Of a stretch of 64,000 nucleotides of DNA, positions 1 through 12,516 are shown one piece after another. The notes under the pieces were generated by a model that worked only from the letters and a program-made list of their open reading frames with translations, did not search any database and was not told where the DNA came from. Position numbers and translations under genes: made by a program. The DNA is taken from NCBI GenBank assembly GCA_905250125.1, contig CAJNOL010000853.1, positions 34,579 to 98,578 of the forward strand, given 5' to 3'. Source of the DNA: Rotaria sordida (taxonomy: Eukaryota; Rotifera; Eurotatoria; Philodinida; Philodinidae). Numbering within the stretch: position 1 is the stretch's first letter; each line of letters begins with the position of its first letter.

Positions 1-2318
1 AACGAACACATGTTTTAGATCATCGCAACACAAAATAACGATTTCAAATTATGTGTCGAGAAAAAAAGTGTTACAGGCTCAATTTTTCGATCATTTAGTT
101 TTCCGTTTGCAACGTTAGAAATGGACATTTGTGTGATTAAAAAGAAAGAAAAAAAAATCATATTCATTTAATCTAGAAATCGATTGTCACTTAGCAATAC
201 TCTCTCACTCTCTTGTGATAATTGAACAAACGGACAAGAGTAGCATCTTAAAGATGTATTTTGTAGTTTTATTATTGAACAAAATTAATTTATTTTATAA
301 TTATTTCAGTTTTCTTTAGCAGTTTTGCTTTTTATATCACTTATTTGATGTTATAAATCAATAAATGCATTTTTTTTTTGTATTAGATCTTCAATAGAAA
401 AAAAAAAGGTGTCATAAAGTAATAAATATAATTGATGACTTACAACATTCAACAAAGGATCACAATATTTTTTATATGTATTTGAAATAATATATTTTTT
501 TAGTGAATAGATTTAAAATATGATTGATTTCATCAATTAGTTTAGGTAAATATGAATATTTTTCATTCTAATCATCAATTAAAGTAAGAATAATTTATTG
601 AAGAAAAAAAAAAAAACATGAAGAGACCCTCATCAAGAATCAACGCGTCATTAACTTACAATACTATTAACAGATAATTTGATTGTTAAATATGTTGTAC
701 TTATAGAGCATTTTGAAAGCTTTTAATTGATGTTTTCTTGTTAATCGATCGATTATAGGAAATATTAACATAGAATTTTGCATACATCATATTAACTAAA
801 TTTGTTCAAATGCTTGTCAAACAAATATTTTTTATTCTTATTTGATTCTAATAAAAGAAGATCTTCTCGATTAACTTTATTAAAATATTATTCTTTATTT
901 CTTACGTAATCTATGAGTTAAATTATTATAGCAAGTAAAATATCTAATTAGTTTATATAATTAATGAAAATATATTCCATTTGATCGTTTGTAAATGACT
1001 ATTTCAATAATCGAATAGAATTTCTATATTCGACCATTAACTAATTTTATCTTAATCCATTGAGACAATGATAATCGATTATATGACAGTATCAATGGGT
1101 ACATTTCATCATAGACAATGAATGTCGACTATGTATATATATATATATATAAACAAACTTTCAGTTCCCCGTAAAAAAAAGGCGTTTTACATTTGTTTTT
1201 TTTTCACATGAACAGGAAGTGCTTCATTTTTAACCTATATTTATATCATTTCCGTCATCAACGATGACTAAATCTAATTCTGTGTTCATGTTTTCTTTTT
1301 CAAAAAAAAAAAATATTAATTATAGGGTAGTACTCAAAGATGTTTTTTTCTTTCCAGATGATAGAATGTCATCTGCAACAAAAACAAAATATAGAATAAA
1401 TTTTATATTTAAATTTATCCTTTCAAAAATAGAATTTATTGACATGAATCAATATAGATAATGATGAGTCTTTCTTGTCTAGTCTTCAAAAATATCTTAA
1501 TTATTATGTATTAAAAAAAAATTCATCAAAACTTCTTTCTCACGATGAACTTCAATTTATTGTCATTTTGAGTATAAAAAAAAGTCAACGATATGAAAGT
1601 TGAAAATTAGTCAACAATATGCATAGTAATCAAGCAATGGTTTCTTTCTATTCTCTTTAACGTCAGAATCGATGATGATATGATAATGAGAACAACATTC
1701 TTGTAATTTTTCATCTCTTTCTTTATTTCCATACTTCCTCTTTCGAATGAATAATATGTGGAGTAAAAAAAATAACATATATTTATATATATAAGAAACT
1801 CATATTTATCTTCATGAGTTTATAAATTCAATTTCTAATCAGATTGTTCATTATTATCATGTTCTATTCGATTTTTTAGATCATTTTTCTCTTCATATAA
1901 ACTCCTACTATTTTATTATAATATATAAAAATTATATAAAAAAATTCTATTCATTTCTGGAATTTATCATAGAAAAATTGTCATGAATTTATATATTAAT
2001 AGATTTAATATTAAGTAAAATTTATTCTAAATATTATTTGCAGGTAGAATTCTATCTTCTTGGAAATGAAAAGAAAATTTTTTTGCACTCTGCACAAACT
2101 ACATTGATAAATATTTGGCGCAATAAAACGTGTTTATGTTATATCGTGCATTGTAACAAAATAGCTACAATGACGACGATAAATGTATGTCAAGGTTATC
2201 ACAGTGTTGGATACATATATAAATATATATATATGTAAGAGTTTCTTCTCACAGTAATAAAACACAATCGAATTGGATTGAATCCATAATAAGATATCAT
2301 CAATTCGAGATAATATTA
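1..2318. other. Gene-poor AT-rich stretch
   Basis: No supportable coding exon is seen. Open frames here are short and made of Lys/Asn/Phe/Ile low-complexity residues, as expected in AT-rich DNA. There is a short TA run near 1133-1151. Part may be the 3' flank of the Stum-like gene that ends at 2319. Confidence 0.6.
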
Positions 2319-5300
2319 TCATACACCTTCAAATTCATTTGTATCTTCTAATACTGGTGGTACACGTGGTGTTACCATTTGTGTCAGAAATGGTTGTGTA
2401 TGAGTATCAACACTGGATTGACGACGTACATAGAATGGTGTTGGTTGTGTGAGAACATTTTTATTACCTAGAAAGAAAAACAATAATAAATAATAGATAT
2501 AAATGAAATATTAGTTTGTTTTTTTCAACATAGAATATTTTTAGTAAAATCAATTAATTTATACTAATATTCTTATTAGTAAAAATAAAAGAATGAAATA
2601 TTTTTCTTTGTTATAACAATTAATTTTCCCTTTATTTTTCTTGATATTAAAGTCTGTATTTTTATTTATGAATTTGTTATCTTTAATGAATCGTATATTT
2701 TCTAGATTAAGACCTTCATGTTAAGTATATATTCATTTGTGTTGTTTTTCAGACTTTTTTTTCCAGATCAATTAACTTAAATTAAATATTTATAATAATA
2801 TAAACAAAAAGAGAATATTTTCTAAATATAACATATTTCTTTTTTATTTACATCATTTTTATTCTCTTTGAAGAAATCAGCATTTTTTGTTTTGATATAG
2901 CAATATTCTTATCTTAGAAATAAAAATTAATCGTTCATTAATATATCGATATCTATTTTTTCTTTTTTGATGAAACAGTTCGTTTTAATAAATTCCTAAT
3001 AGTATTGACGTCGAAAATATTTTTTCTTCTTCTATTAATTTAGTTTCATTGTACGTCATGATATAGATGATGAACGACTAATAATAATCATCAGTCTTAA
3101 TCGATGTTCTGTTAGAATTGCATTCAAGGAAGAGCAAAACATCTCTCCAATGATTAATATTTTATTATTTTTCTCATTCTTTCCTCTAGTTTCTACGATG
3201 AGAGTGGGTTCTCTTGTTGATTGCCCTAATTTTTATAGTTATCTATATAGCTCGTTGTTAATATATAGACGAGAGCTGGGGGGGAAAAAAATGAGACGTG
3301 TGAATGTATGTAGATCTAATAAATGGTTACCAAATAGAAAAGAAATTTTTTTCTGACTATTTTAGCAAATACTTTTAATTCACTAGCATTCATCTTGCAA
3401 TCGATCTAAATATAGTTTTCTTGTTGTGTAACTCAAAGATAAAGAAAGACAATAACATCCTATTTTCTTTTTTTTTGCTCTCTTTTTCTAATCAAGCAAT
3501 AAAGATGTCTTTTCAATGGATTTGCCCGTTTCATTATTTATACTTCGTTTTATTATGCGATCATATGTGTTTCAATTACTTTTTATTATCGGTTATACAT
3601 GTTTCAATATTTTTTTTCGATCTAATACTGCCTTATTTTTTCTTATTATTATGTATTCTAGTCATTCTCATTATAAAGAAATACAAACAATAAAGAAAAA
3701 TAAAATAAAATAAAATAGCTTATCGATTGTGACAAATCTAATTTATTCTCAATACTAGACGTTAATTTTCTATCATATATATGTGCACAACAAAATATAT
3801 ACAGAGGCCGCGCGAGGATGCGAAGATTGGGGAGGAAGGAATACACTTCCCACTTCCGCAACTCCTAAATATATATTTGTATATTAGTATAATAATACCT
3901 GATAGTTGAATAAAAAGAATACCCCATCGAACTGACCAAATCCATCCAACAAGTAAAAAAATTGTTGCACCTTGTAAAATAGCTGCAAGAAGATTGTATA
4001 AACATGCAACAATATTTTTTTCATAACCATGTTTACCACAACAAAATACAGCAAATGCACTAATTAATGTACCTAAAAATAGATTAAAAAATATGAACAT
4101 ATTTATTATTATTATTATTATTGTTGTTGTTGTTGTTGTTGTTTTTTTTTGCTTTCATCATCATGTGTTATTCTTCTGTCACACGATGTAATTCGATGAT
4201 ACTAACATACGCTTCATTGAAAATGTCTACATTTGTTTCTTATTCTCATTTTTCTATTTTCTTTACAACAAAGTTTTAATTCATGATATATGATCATTTG
4301 AACTAATATATTATATACAAGACTACCAATGAAATTCTAGTAGTTCAGTAAGAAGAGAAAGAAAGTTTTCTTTTTTTTTTTTTGCTATAGGAAAGTAAAG
4401 AATTATAAGGACATTTTTGACAAAGAACTTCCAAGAGATAGAAACAAAGCATAAGTAAATGTGTCTGACCATTTTTTTTTTACAGGATGGACTCATTTGT
4501 CATCAAGAAGTGTACACAGTAGGGTATTGTCGTTCGACTACATGACATATACCATTTGTCTTCACACATGTGTAGCTATCAGTATACACAATTACCTTAT
4601 ACCGGGTGTTTTTTTTTTGTTGTCTACTTCTTCAATTGATCAACACAATCAGTAATATAACAAGCATTATTATTGTTGCTAAGAATATAACTGCAACAGA
4701 CGGATTAAGCGTGGTGTGAGCGGGGGCTACAATAACAATATATACCAAACAATCAAATTCAAGGAAACCTGTTTTCATGTTAGCTAAATCTGTTTAGTAA
4801 CTATGTTGATATGAATAGCAATGTTAGTTAGACATGTATTTATGTTGACAATCAAGATGAGAAAAGAAAATAATGTAGGAAAGAAAATAAAATTCTTAGA
4901 TTAAACTATAGAAAATATGTTGAATAATATTGATTATATAATGAATTATTTTCTTTAGTATTATTCTCATAAATATCTTTAAAAAGAAAAAAAAAGAAAA
5001 AATTTCATTCTCATTTTTTTTTCCAATTATTTAAGTGTATTTATAATGTAAATTGACATATTTTGGCTTTTTTATTTTTCATTACATTATGTACATACCT
5101 GTTCCAGGTAATATAAGATTGAGTATAAAACAAAAACAAGCTAAAGGCAATGGCATTTGAGGAACAGCTTGACGAAACATTCCTAGTTTGATTTTAGCTG
5201 AATGTGTACCACCTGTATTTACTGATGGACGTTTATTTAATGATGTTGATGCGTGACTACGACGAGTATTGCGATTACTTGTATTAGTAGTTATTTCAGT

Positions 5301-5357
5301 TGTACGTGAACGATTAGTTTCGTGAATATCATTCGGAGTTAATGAAACTGCTTCCAT
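2319..5357 (-). CDS. stum: SPEC3/Stum family membrane protein
   Basis: Three exons read on the minus strand: 5357-5099, 4072-3899 and 2467-2319. Both introns are GT-AG and both interrupt a Gly codon in phase 1. The joined frame gives 193 residues and ends in TGA. The N-terminal 60 residues are polar and Ser/Thr/Asn/Arg-rich. Next comes the family core: a first membrane segment beginning QMPLPLACFCFILNLILPG and running into GTLISAFAVFCCG, then a second long hydrophobic segment (NIVACLYNLLAAILQG onward) with a WIWSVRWG motif. The Pro-Leu-Pro-Leu, LPG-GTxIS and FCCG signature is typical of SPEC3/Stum proteins. Drosophila Stum is needed for proprioceptive mechanotransduction, and sea urchin SPEC3 is linked to cilia. 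The C-terminal exon is cytosolic-type, Thr/Pro/Gln-rich and ends EFEGV. The start is the only Met before the core. The family call is firm; a mechanosensory role is inferred. Confidence 0.85.
4101..4142. repeat. (ATT)n/(GTT)n microsatellite
   Basis: An ATT run passes directly into a GTT run just outside exon 2 of the Stum-like gene, within its first intron. Confidence 0.9.
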
Positions 5358-8300
5358 CTTCGTAAATAAGTTTTTCTCTTTTCCTACTTTTTCTTGTTAA
5401 TAACCTTATTAATAATCTGAAAATGAGTATAAAAAAGAGAATGATAATTCTTTTCTTCTTCTTTTTCTTCTTCTTCATCATCATCATCATCATCATCATC
5501 ATCTTCTCTTCTTTTTTTTTTTTTTTTGTTATAATCTACATTAGAAATGATTCGAAGAATCACACATACACACATGCGCACTACACATCACTAGTTTCTT
5601 ACTGCTTTAGGCTATGTGCATCTTCTAACATTGACAGAGAATAGGAAAAGAGAGGAAAAGAAAAAAAAAGAGAGCAAGCGATGCTGATGACGACAAGCTG
5701 TACGAACTACCGTCTTCACCGTCTCCTGTCATTCCCTATAACGAACGTCTTTTATTTCTCTCTCTCTCTCTCGTTCTCTCTATCTACTCGTCTTATGTTT
5801 GTCTCTTATTTTCTTATTCTTGAAAAAAAAACTGTTTTCCTCTATTCCTTACTCTTTGGTATGATTTTGGGACAACACACTTCTATCATTTATATTCTGT
5901 ACAACACCGTTGAGACTGATATATGCCAACAAACAACTACTACTACTACTATCGATTGATATTATTACTTGCGGGAGATATTCTATAACTATCTATTCTA
6001 ACTATCTGTCTTGTTTGCGCAAAACATGCATGCGTGCAAATGAGAAAACCAGATCTATAAAGATAATAATCATAGCACTTTCAAGTGTCTATGTAGTATA
6101 AATATAAATATGGATAAAATAATTCTAAGGATTATTTGATCAATAACATGTTTGTCATGTTAGATAGGATATAAATAAAAAAAATGGTTACGATTGATCA
6201 GTCTACTGTTAGATATCACATATATCTATTGCTTGATTAACGATAGTACGTGTTTGTTGGATGACAAGAATAATCTCATAAGAGCAGTTAGTTTTTATAA
6301 AAAAAAAAAAAGAAGAAAGTATTTCAAATAACGAACAAGAATATTGAACTAATGTTACAAAATTATCATTGGATTTAGTGTTTGCTTTCGAACTAGTTTC
6401 TCATGACATTTTTCGATGATTAACTTAAGTGAAAAATGATTAATAAAAAGAAAAAAATCAATAACTATTACTGCATTGCAAAAATTTAGTATTTATTTTT
6501 ATATCAGTTCTATTACATGAAAAGGTTAATTTATAAAAACAACATATGTTATGTAATTTTCAATTAGTATATAGTTTTGTTTAGAATTGTAACATACTAT
6601 CACTAGAACAAAATGGTTTATTTGATTATACAAAAAAAAAAAAAAAAATATCATTAACTTGAAACTTTCATTAGTGACAAATTTCTATAAGAAATGATAT
6701 ACAAGATTAATATTATATACAACTAATATGAATAATAAATATCGCAAAATTATATCTATGACTTGATAGAAGAAGTACTATGGTAATCATTTTATAAATA
6801 AAGATAAAAAAAAAAAGTTTTCTTTTGAAAATTTTTTATATTATATGTGTGTTTGATGAATTTATTTGAAGAAAAAGTTTCCAGAGATAAACTTAAGTTT
6901 CGCCATTATCTTTGGATAATTAGGTGTTAAATTGTTTTTGTTAATAAATCTTTCAACTAAACGAATAATAATGGAATATCCAATGAATTATTTATTATAC
7001 TATATAATTACATCGAAATTTCTTTTCTTATGAATAAATAAATAATGTAATGATCTTATAAAATAAAATGACTATCGATTAAGATTATTAAATTTGAATG
7101 ATTGAAAGATATAATGATTAGGTATTTTGTTTTTTGATACAATTATAAAATAAACTTAAATTTTAAATAGAGAAGATTAGATCCTGTTTGTCTTTTCTTT
7201 TTTTTTTTTTGAAAACCAGTCATTTGTACAAGAATAAAATCTCGAGGATTCTTTGACTTATACACATTTCTTAAATGCTCGTATGAAGAAGAATCTTATA
7301 CATTGATGATTACTCTTTCTAAATGCGCTATAGACCAAGTGTAGATTTTGATCAGGAATTATCTGATAGACTGTATACAATTTATTTTTTTGTACATATG
7401 AATATTTAGTAAATAAGAAAATTCTATGAAATGAAATTTATCCAAGAGTTAATTGATACAAAAACGCGGTAATCGAATGGATATTTGAGACATTAGAGAA
7501 AAAAAATTTGATTAATAGAAAAATAGGAAATAGTAAAGGAAGGATATGATTTTATCTACTTATTTAATTAAACATCTGCCAGAAATGATAGAACTTCCAA
7601 GAGACTTTGAATTGCATGTGTCATGAAAGAGATTAATCATCTCTTTCTTTTTATAATTAGTTTAATTATGTATCTCAAAAGTCCAACTTTGATGATCTTG
7701 TTTTTTTTTGTTCCAAACATCTGGTTATTTTATATTATGCACTTATTAACTTATATAAATAGATTATGTTAGAGATCGAATTTTTATTTAATTTTGATTT
7801 CTACTCTCTGAATGATCATATATGAGAATTATTAAAATTGATAGAATTTCAATAACTATCTATAATTTCCATGTTAGTCGAGTATCGAAAGTTTATTTCT
7901 CTTCAATGAACTATTATTATTTTAATTTTACAACTATTTGAAGCGCCTATACAAAATATGTTTCATATTGATTGGATGTCTGAAATAATAGCGGAGCCAG
8001 GGAATGGCGGAAGGAAACTTAGCCCCCTGGGAATCAACAGGATGTAATTCCAGGCACCACTATGAAGTGACATGTGATAAAATGATAATAAATTTATTTG
8101 AATGTAAATGCCGAGTCACCGATGTATTTTTTATTAAATGATGAACAAGAATAAGGCAAATTGATGAAGAAGCGGTTGACTGAAGGTCAGAAGTGTTCCG
8201 AGCTGGAGGGAATTTCGTCTTTCTCTAGCGAAACTAAACGATATCCTTCGTTTTTTTTGTTCATCAATACCTGCAATAGGATGGCCGATCTCTCCTCAAT

Positions 8301-9000
8301 CCTGATGACCTCAGAGCACCTCCTATTGAAGGTAGCAGTCTAGAATAAGTTTAATAGCGAAGTAAGGATGTGTATAAGGAAAAGTGAACTATAACTAACG
8401 AGAAAATGATTATTAAGAATTAAAATAAAATGAGTATAAGAAAAAGTAGAGAAAACAAAATAATTACAAACATGAATAAATGTATATGTCGTGCCAAAGT
8501 TACAACTTCGACACAAAATTTTGTCGAAATTATTTCAGATCAACTAATCACTAAATAATTATTCAATAATTGATGATATCATAATAAAAAAATTTATATT
8601 CATAGTTAATTTTGCATTATAATAACGTAAAATATAATTTTTTAAAAGTAAGTAAATTATTGAAAGATTATTCAAGAACATTAAAAATTACACTTCGTTG
8701 ATATTTTATATAATTATTGTTCAATTCATACTACTTAGGGGGATTCAAAAGTAGTGGCGCCATTACCAAATTTCTTTATAGAAAGGTTGAAAAAATTTTC
8801 TTTCTTTATGAAAAGATAGAGCGTCTTTCGCTCTATTTTTCTATGCTATTTGATCACTATTCAAGCGATATGATAATAATAAAATTTCGGTAAAAACTGT
8901 TTTTTTGTTGAAAACTAGCTGGTGGCATTTGGATCATGATAGGTGTAGCATAAAAGAATGGTGCACTTTTGCTTTTCATTTTATTATCATTTGATAGGCT
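5358..9000. other. Intergenic stretch without recognisable gene
   Basis: This lies upstream of the Stum-like gene and probably contains its promoter. It has a TTC/ATC trinucleotide microsatellite at 5463-5505. A slightly more GC-balanced patch at about 7985-8340 could be an old transposon or retrocopy fragment, but I recognise no protein in it. The remaining open frames are poly-Phe/Ile/Lys artefacts. Confidence 0.5.
5463..5505. repeat. TTC/ATC trinucleotide microsatellite
   Basis: An uninterrupted TTC run followed by about ten ATC units. It produces artefactual poly-Asp/Glu and poly-Ile/Phe open frames on the two strands. Confidence 0.9.
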
Positions 9001-9100
9001 NNNNNNNNNNNNNNNNNNNNNNNNNNNNNNNNNNNNNNNNNNNNNNNNNNNNNNNNNNNNNNNNNNNNNNNNNNNNNNNNNNNNNNNNNNNNNNNNNNNN
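9001..9100. other. Assembly gap (100 N)
   Basis: Exactly 100 N. This is a conventional scaffold-gap length, so the true distance between the flanks is unknown. Confidence 0.99.
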
Positions 9101-9687
9101 ATTATCAAAATTATATTCACTTTTCAAACTTTTATTTCATATGGCAAAATATACTATTATTTTAATTTCATCAAGTAACAAGAACAAAAAAAGTCATCTA
9201 AAATTTCGCAAAAAAAACAAGTGAATCAAGAGATTCAGGATTCAGTTGTTGTCGTCGTGCTTCTAGAATTTTTCCTTTTTGCAGCACTCATGTTGACAAT
9301 ATGTAAAATGAAAAAAATCGTCATGCTTGAATTCTTAGGATCTTGAACATATAATTAATAAAACAATATTGTGTGTCAGTTATAAATAAACTTTTGTAAC
9401 CCTAAATAAAAAAAACGTAAATCAATATTGTAAATCATTCATTTTTAAGTCTTACAATCTTGAACATATAAATTAAAAAATATAAAATCATTTAATAGTT
9501 GCAAGTGAATTATTTCGATGTTCAGTTTAAGAAGAAAAACGAAAAAAAATACGTTCTTCGCTGACATAGTTTATTGTCAGTATATAACGCATCGATGAGT
9601 CATGGTCGAATCGTTTATAATACGTTTAACTTTTTAACGAATAGCGATCCTAGAGTGTAAAATATTTTTACTTGTTAAGATATCATC

Positions 9688-9842
9688 GACTACCGGTCGG
9701 GTACCGGGTATGCTCAAATCCTGCACCCGACCCGGCATTTTTTTTTATACCCGGCACTCGAACCGACCCGGCAAATTTGTACCCGGACCACAGTTCCGGG
9801 TCCGGTCGGGTGCCGGGTATCCGGCCCCGTTGCAGGACTCTA
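9688..9842. mobile_element. GC-rich palindromic word-repeat island (MITE-like)
   Basis: An island of permuted CGGGT/ACCCG words (for example GGTCGGGTACCGGGTA and its near complements) inside very AT-rich DNA. The right end CTAGAGTCCTGCAACGGG, read on the minus strand, resembles an internal plus-strand stretch CTCAAATCCTGCACCCG at about 9712. An inverted-repeat element of roughly 130 bp is therefore plausible. The apparent Pro/Asp/Gly-rich open frame across it is a by-product of the words. The architecture resembles non-autonomous hAT-type elements, by inference. Confidence 0.55.
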
Positions 9843-9920
9843 GTCAGAAGAATCTTTGAATATTCTATGGGCTTTTAGCATTTGCTTACAAAATACTTCT
9901 AAATATTCAATCTATTAACT

Positions 9921-10476
9921 TAGCTCAAATTTCGTCCCCAAATAGGCGATGTATTGACTAGAAAAATTCTAAGAGGATATGGGCGAAGATTGTGATTTGC
10001 CTGAGATATTGGCATTTTACTGTGATTACCCTGGAGCACTTCACTTGTTCCGGTAAAATCAAAATTTTGACTTCTGACCTGAAACGTTGTCCACATCAAA
10101 GCATCAATCGGACTAGCTTGGCTACAAAGTTTTAGTAATTTTGGACAAATTATCTTCGAGATACTAGTATGTTCGCAGAAGGACGTTTTTCTACATAGAT
10201 TGTATTATGCATGGATATTGTGAAAAAGTAATATTTCAGAGATGATTTGTTCAAAAACTCTGAAACTTTGTAGACAAACTAGTCTGATTGATGTCTTGAT
10301 GTGGATGCAGTTTCAAGTTAAAAGTCGAAAATTTAATTTTACCGAAAAAGTGAAGTGGCCCAGGATAATTACAGTAAAATGTCAATATCTCAGCCAAATC
10401 GGAACTTGAGCTCATATTCTCTTAGGATTTTTTCTAGTTTATACATCGCCTACTTATGGATGAAATTTGAACTCAA
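9921..10476. mobile_element. Long foldback (inverted-repeat) element
   Basis: The left arm (about 9921-10190) matches the reverse complement of the right arm (about 10225-10476) with scattered mismatches. GGCGATGTAT near 9943 pairs with ATACATCGCC near 10442, and TCCACATCAA pairs with TTGATGTGGA. The short loop lies near 10200. No coding capacity is seen. Confidence 0.85.
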
Positions 10477-12282
10477 AAGCTTTATAGTGCCTAGGAAAGT
10501 TTCTTTATAAGATAATTCTTAGCAAGATACTTGAAAAGGTATCCTGTTGACAATTGATATAGTAGATTTGCTGGGAAGAGAACATAGGTGATATCATCAT
10601 CGTACTACCTGTGAAAGTTCTTCTGGCTCCCCTGCTACTCTAAACATGCTGTTCTTGATGTTAAAAGGTCAACTTTTGTCAAGGTTTATCCTTCTAGATA
10701 GTTAATTTATTTAGAATATCTTATGAGAAGATCGGCCTGAAAACAAAACAACATTCTCTTTTTTGTGGTTTTTATATTTTTTTCTCTCGAGAGAACAAAG
10801 ATTTGTTTTTCAATGATCTTTGCTTTTCTTTTAGAATTATCTATAAAAGAAGTTTCAATGATGTTACAAATTCTAATAGAGAATCGATATTGGAAGAACC
10901 AATATTAACATTAGTAAAAGATTTTCTTCCAATATGTGATGAAGATTAAAAATATTTTCAAAGATTTGATTACGTATGAGAACTCGAATTTTTCAATTTC
11001 ACTTATTCGACAGCAGAATCCATACCATGAAATAAAAGCAAATCGAATCGAAACAGAAACCTTTAGAACTAAAAATTCGTTTTAATGATAGTTTCTCTAG
11101 TGAATTCAGATTGCATGTGTTATATTTTAGTAGATCCTGCTACTATGTCATAGGAACTTTCTTTGTAGTTGAAAGTACTTATCAAGCAAGTGATTACTTG
11201 ATTTTCAAGTGTTCCTACATGTTCAGGTTACTCATCATCTATAAAGCAAACTATCAGCATAACATCCGAATTAATCAAACACTCATTATGAGTGCTCAGA
11301 ATTTTGACGAGAACACTCGACTAAGTTAGCTTGATGTAGCCTGTGTAGATCGATGCCAGATTTGAATTTTTATTGATAACCTCTGATGAAGCAATGACCT
11401 TTTAGATATTACAATCCATGTCATTCAAACCACTTGAAAACCGACGGTTCTTCAGCTAAATTTTCTTTCGTGTCACAAAGGATCAATTTTTTTTTACTCT
11501 TACGAAATTGACAAATTTTGGTCGAAATCACATCCTCTCTATCTCTATATTATCGATGTACCGAACCCCCCTGCACCAGCCATATCATTCATATTCGTAT
11601 AGTTTTCGAATTTGAGTTTTTATTAAAGATGGCGCCATCTAACAGAATTTACTGTTACATGATTAAATCGTCTTTTTAAAGTTGGAATCAACTTTTTCAA
11701 GACTAAAAATATTAATTTAGTAATAAAATAATATAAAAAGAAGCGATAAATGAAGGAAAACCGAATCCAACCGTCGGTTTTAATTTTAAAAAAAATCGAC
11801 GACATGGGAATCATTAATGGACAAATGAAATAATGATTAGAGGAACTCTTCCCTTCCTTGTCGAAGTTTCTGAAGAACAGCTCATCAGAAATATTTGAAA
11901 CTTTCAATATAGATAAATCTCGATGAGTAGAACAAAAGTTGTCATAGACTCTAACCTTCTAGAAAATATCAAGGTCACGCAGGCTAAAAACCGCCTTGCT
12001 TTTTGAGCAACAACATACTCGATAGAGCTGGAATTTTTTTTACAGATACAAAACACTGTTTTGGATGTCTACTTCTTTTTATCTCCTTGGATTCGCATAA
12101 AAAGATCAAAATACTGAGCGTATCTTCAAAAATACATGTTTTTTTTTTTACGTAAAATTTGCCACAAAACAAAAACAGCAAGCACTCCAAGCAATGTTCA
12201 GTACCTACAAAAAAAAAGTTTCAGCTCGATCGAACGTACTATATCGGAGAAACGGGGGCCATTCTGAACATTTATATAAAAA

Positions 12283-12516
12283 TTGATTTCAAATTTTCAT
12301 ATATATATATATATAGCATTTGACAGAGAACACTTCGAATCTATATTAACGATGAAAAACCAAAAATTGAAAAAAAAATTTGATTTTAACATTCGAAAAT
12401 GGAAAGGTCTCCTTATACCAGTTATGGATAGTTTGGGTGGATCAGTAGTAGAAAAACACCCATATCCTCATCATCTTCATCGACACGAAAGATTTGATGA
12501 ACACTATGTATGCTAA
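12283..12516 (+). CDS. Uncertain open frame, possible terminal exon
   Basis: A 77-codon open frame. An AG at about 12317 after a TA-rich tract could be an acceptor, and an internal Met at about 12352 gives a 54-residue basic peptide ending HERFDEHYVC. I do not recognise it. In its favour, the composition is less biased than neighbouring chance frames and a similar ending (RFDEHHFDKHYVLC) occurs on the minus strand at 17820-17870. Against it, no upstream exon is found. It may be chance or a transposon remnant. Confidence 0.2.
   Translation: MISNFHIYIYIAFDREHFESILTMKNQKLKKKFDFNIRKWKGLLIPVMDSLGGSVVEKHPYPHHLHRHERFDEHYVC

Noticed and set aside
5384-5644. Poly-Asp/Glu and poly-Phe/Ile open frames on both strands
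   Set aside because: They are translations of the TTC/ATC microsatellite at 5463-5505 and carry no other signal.
9672-9878. Pro/Asp/Gly-rich 68-codon open frame
   Set aside because: It follows from the permuted CGGGT/ACCCG words of the GC-rich island; the reverse strand gives similar low-complexity peptides.
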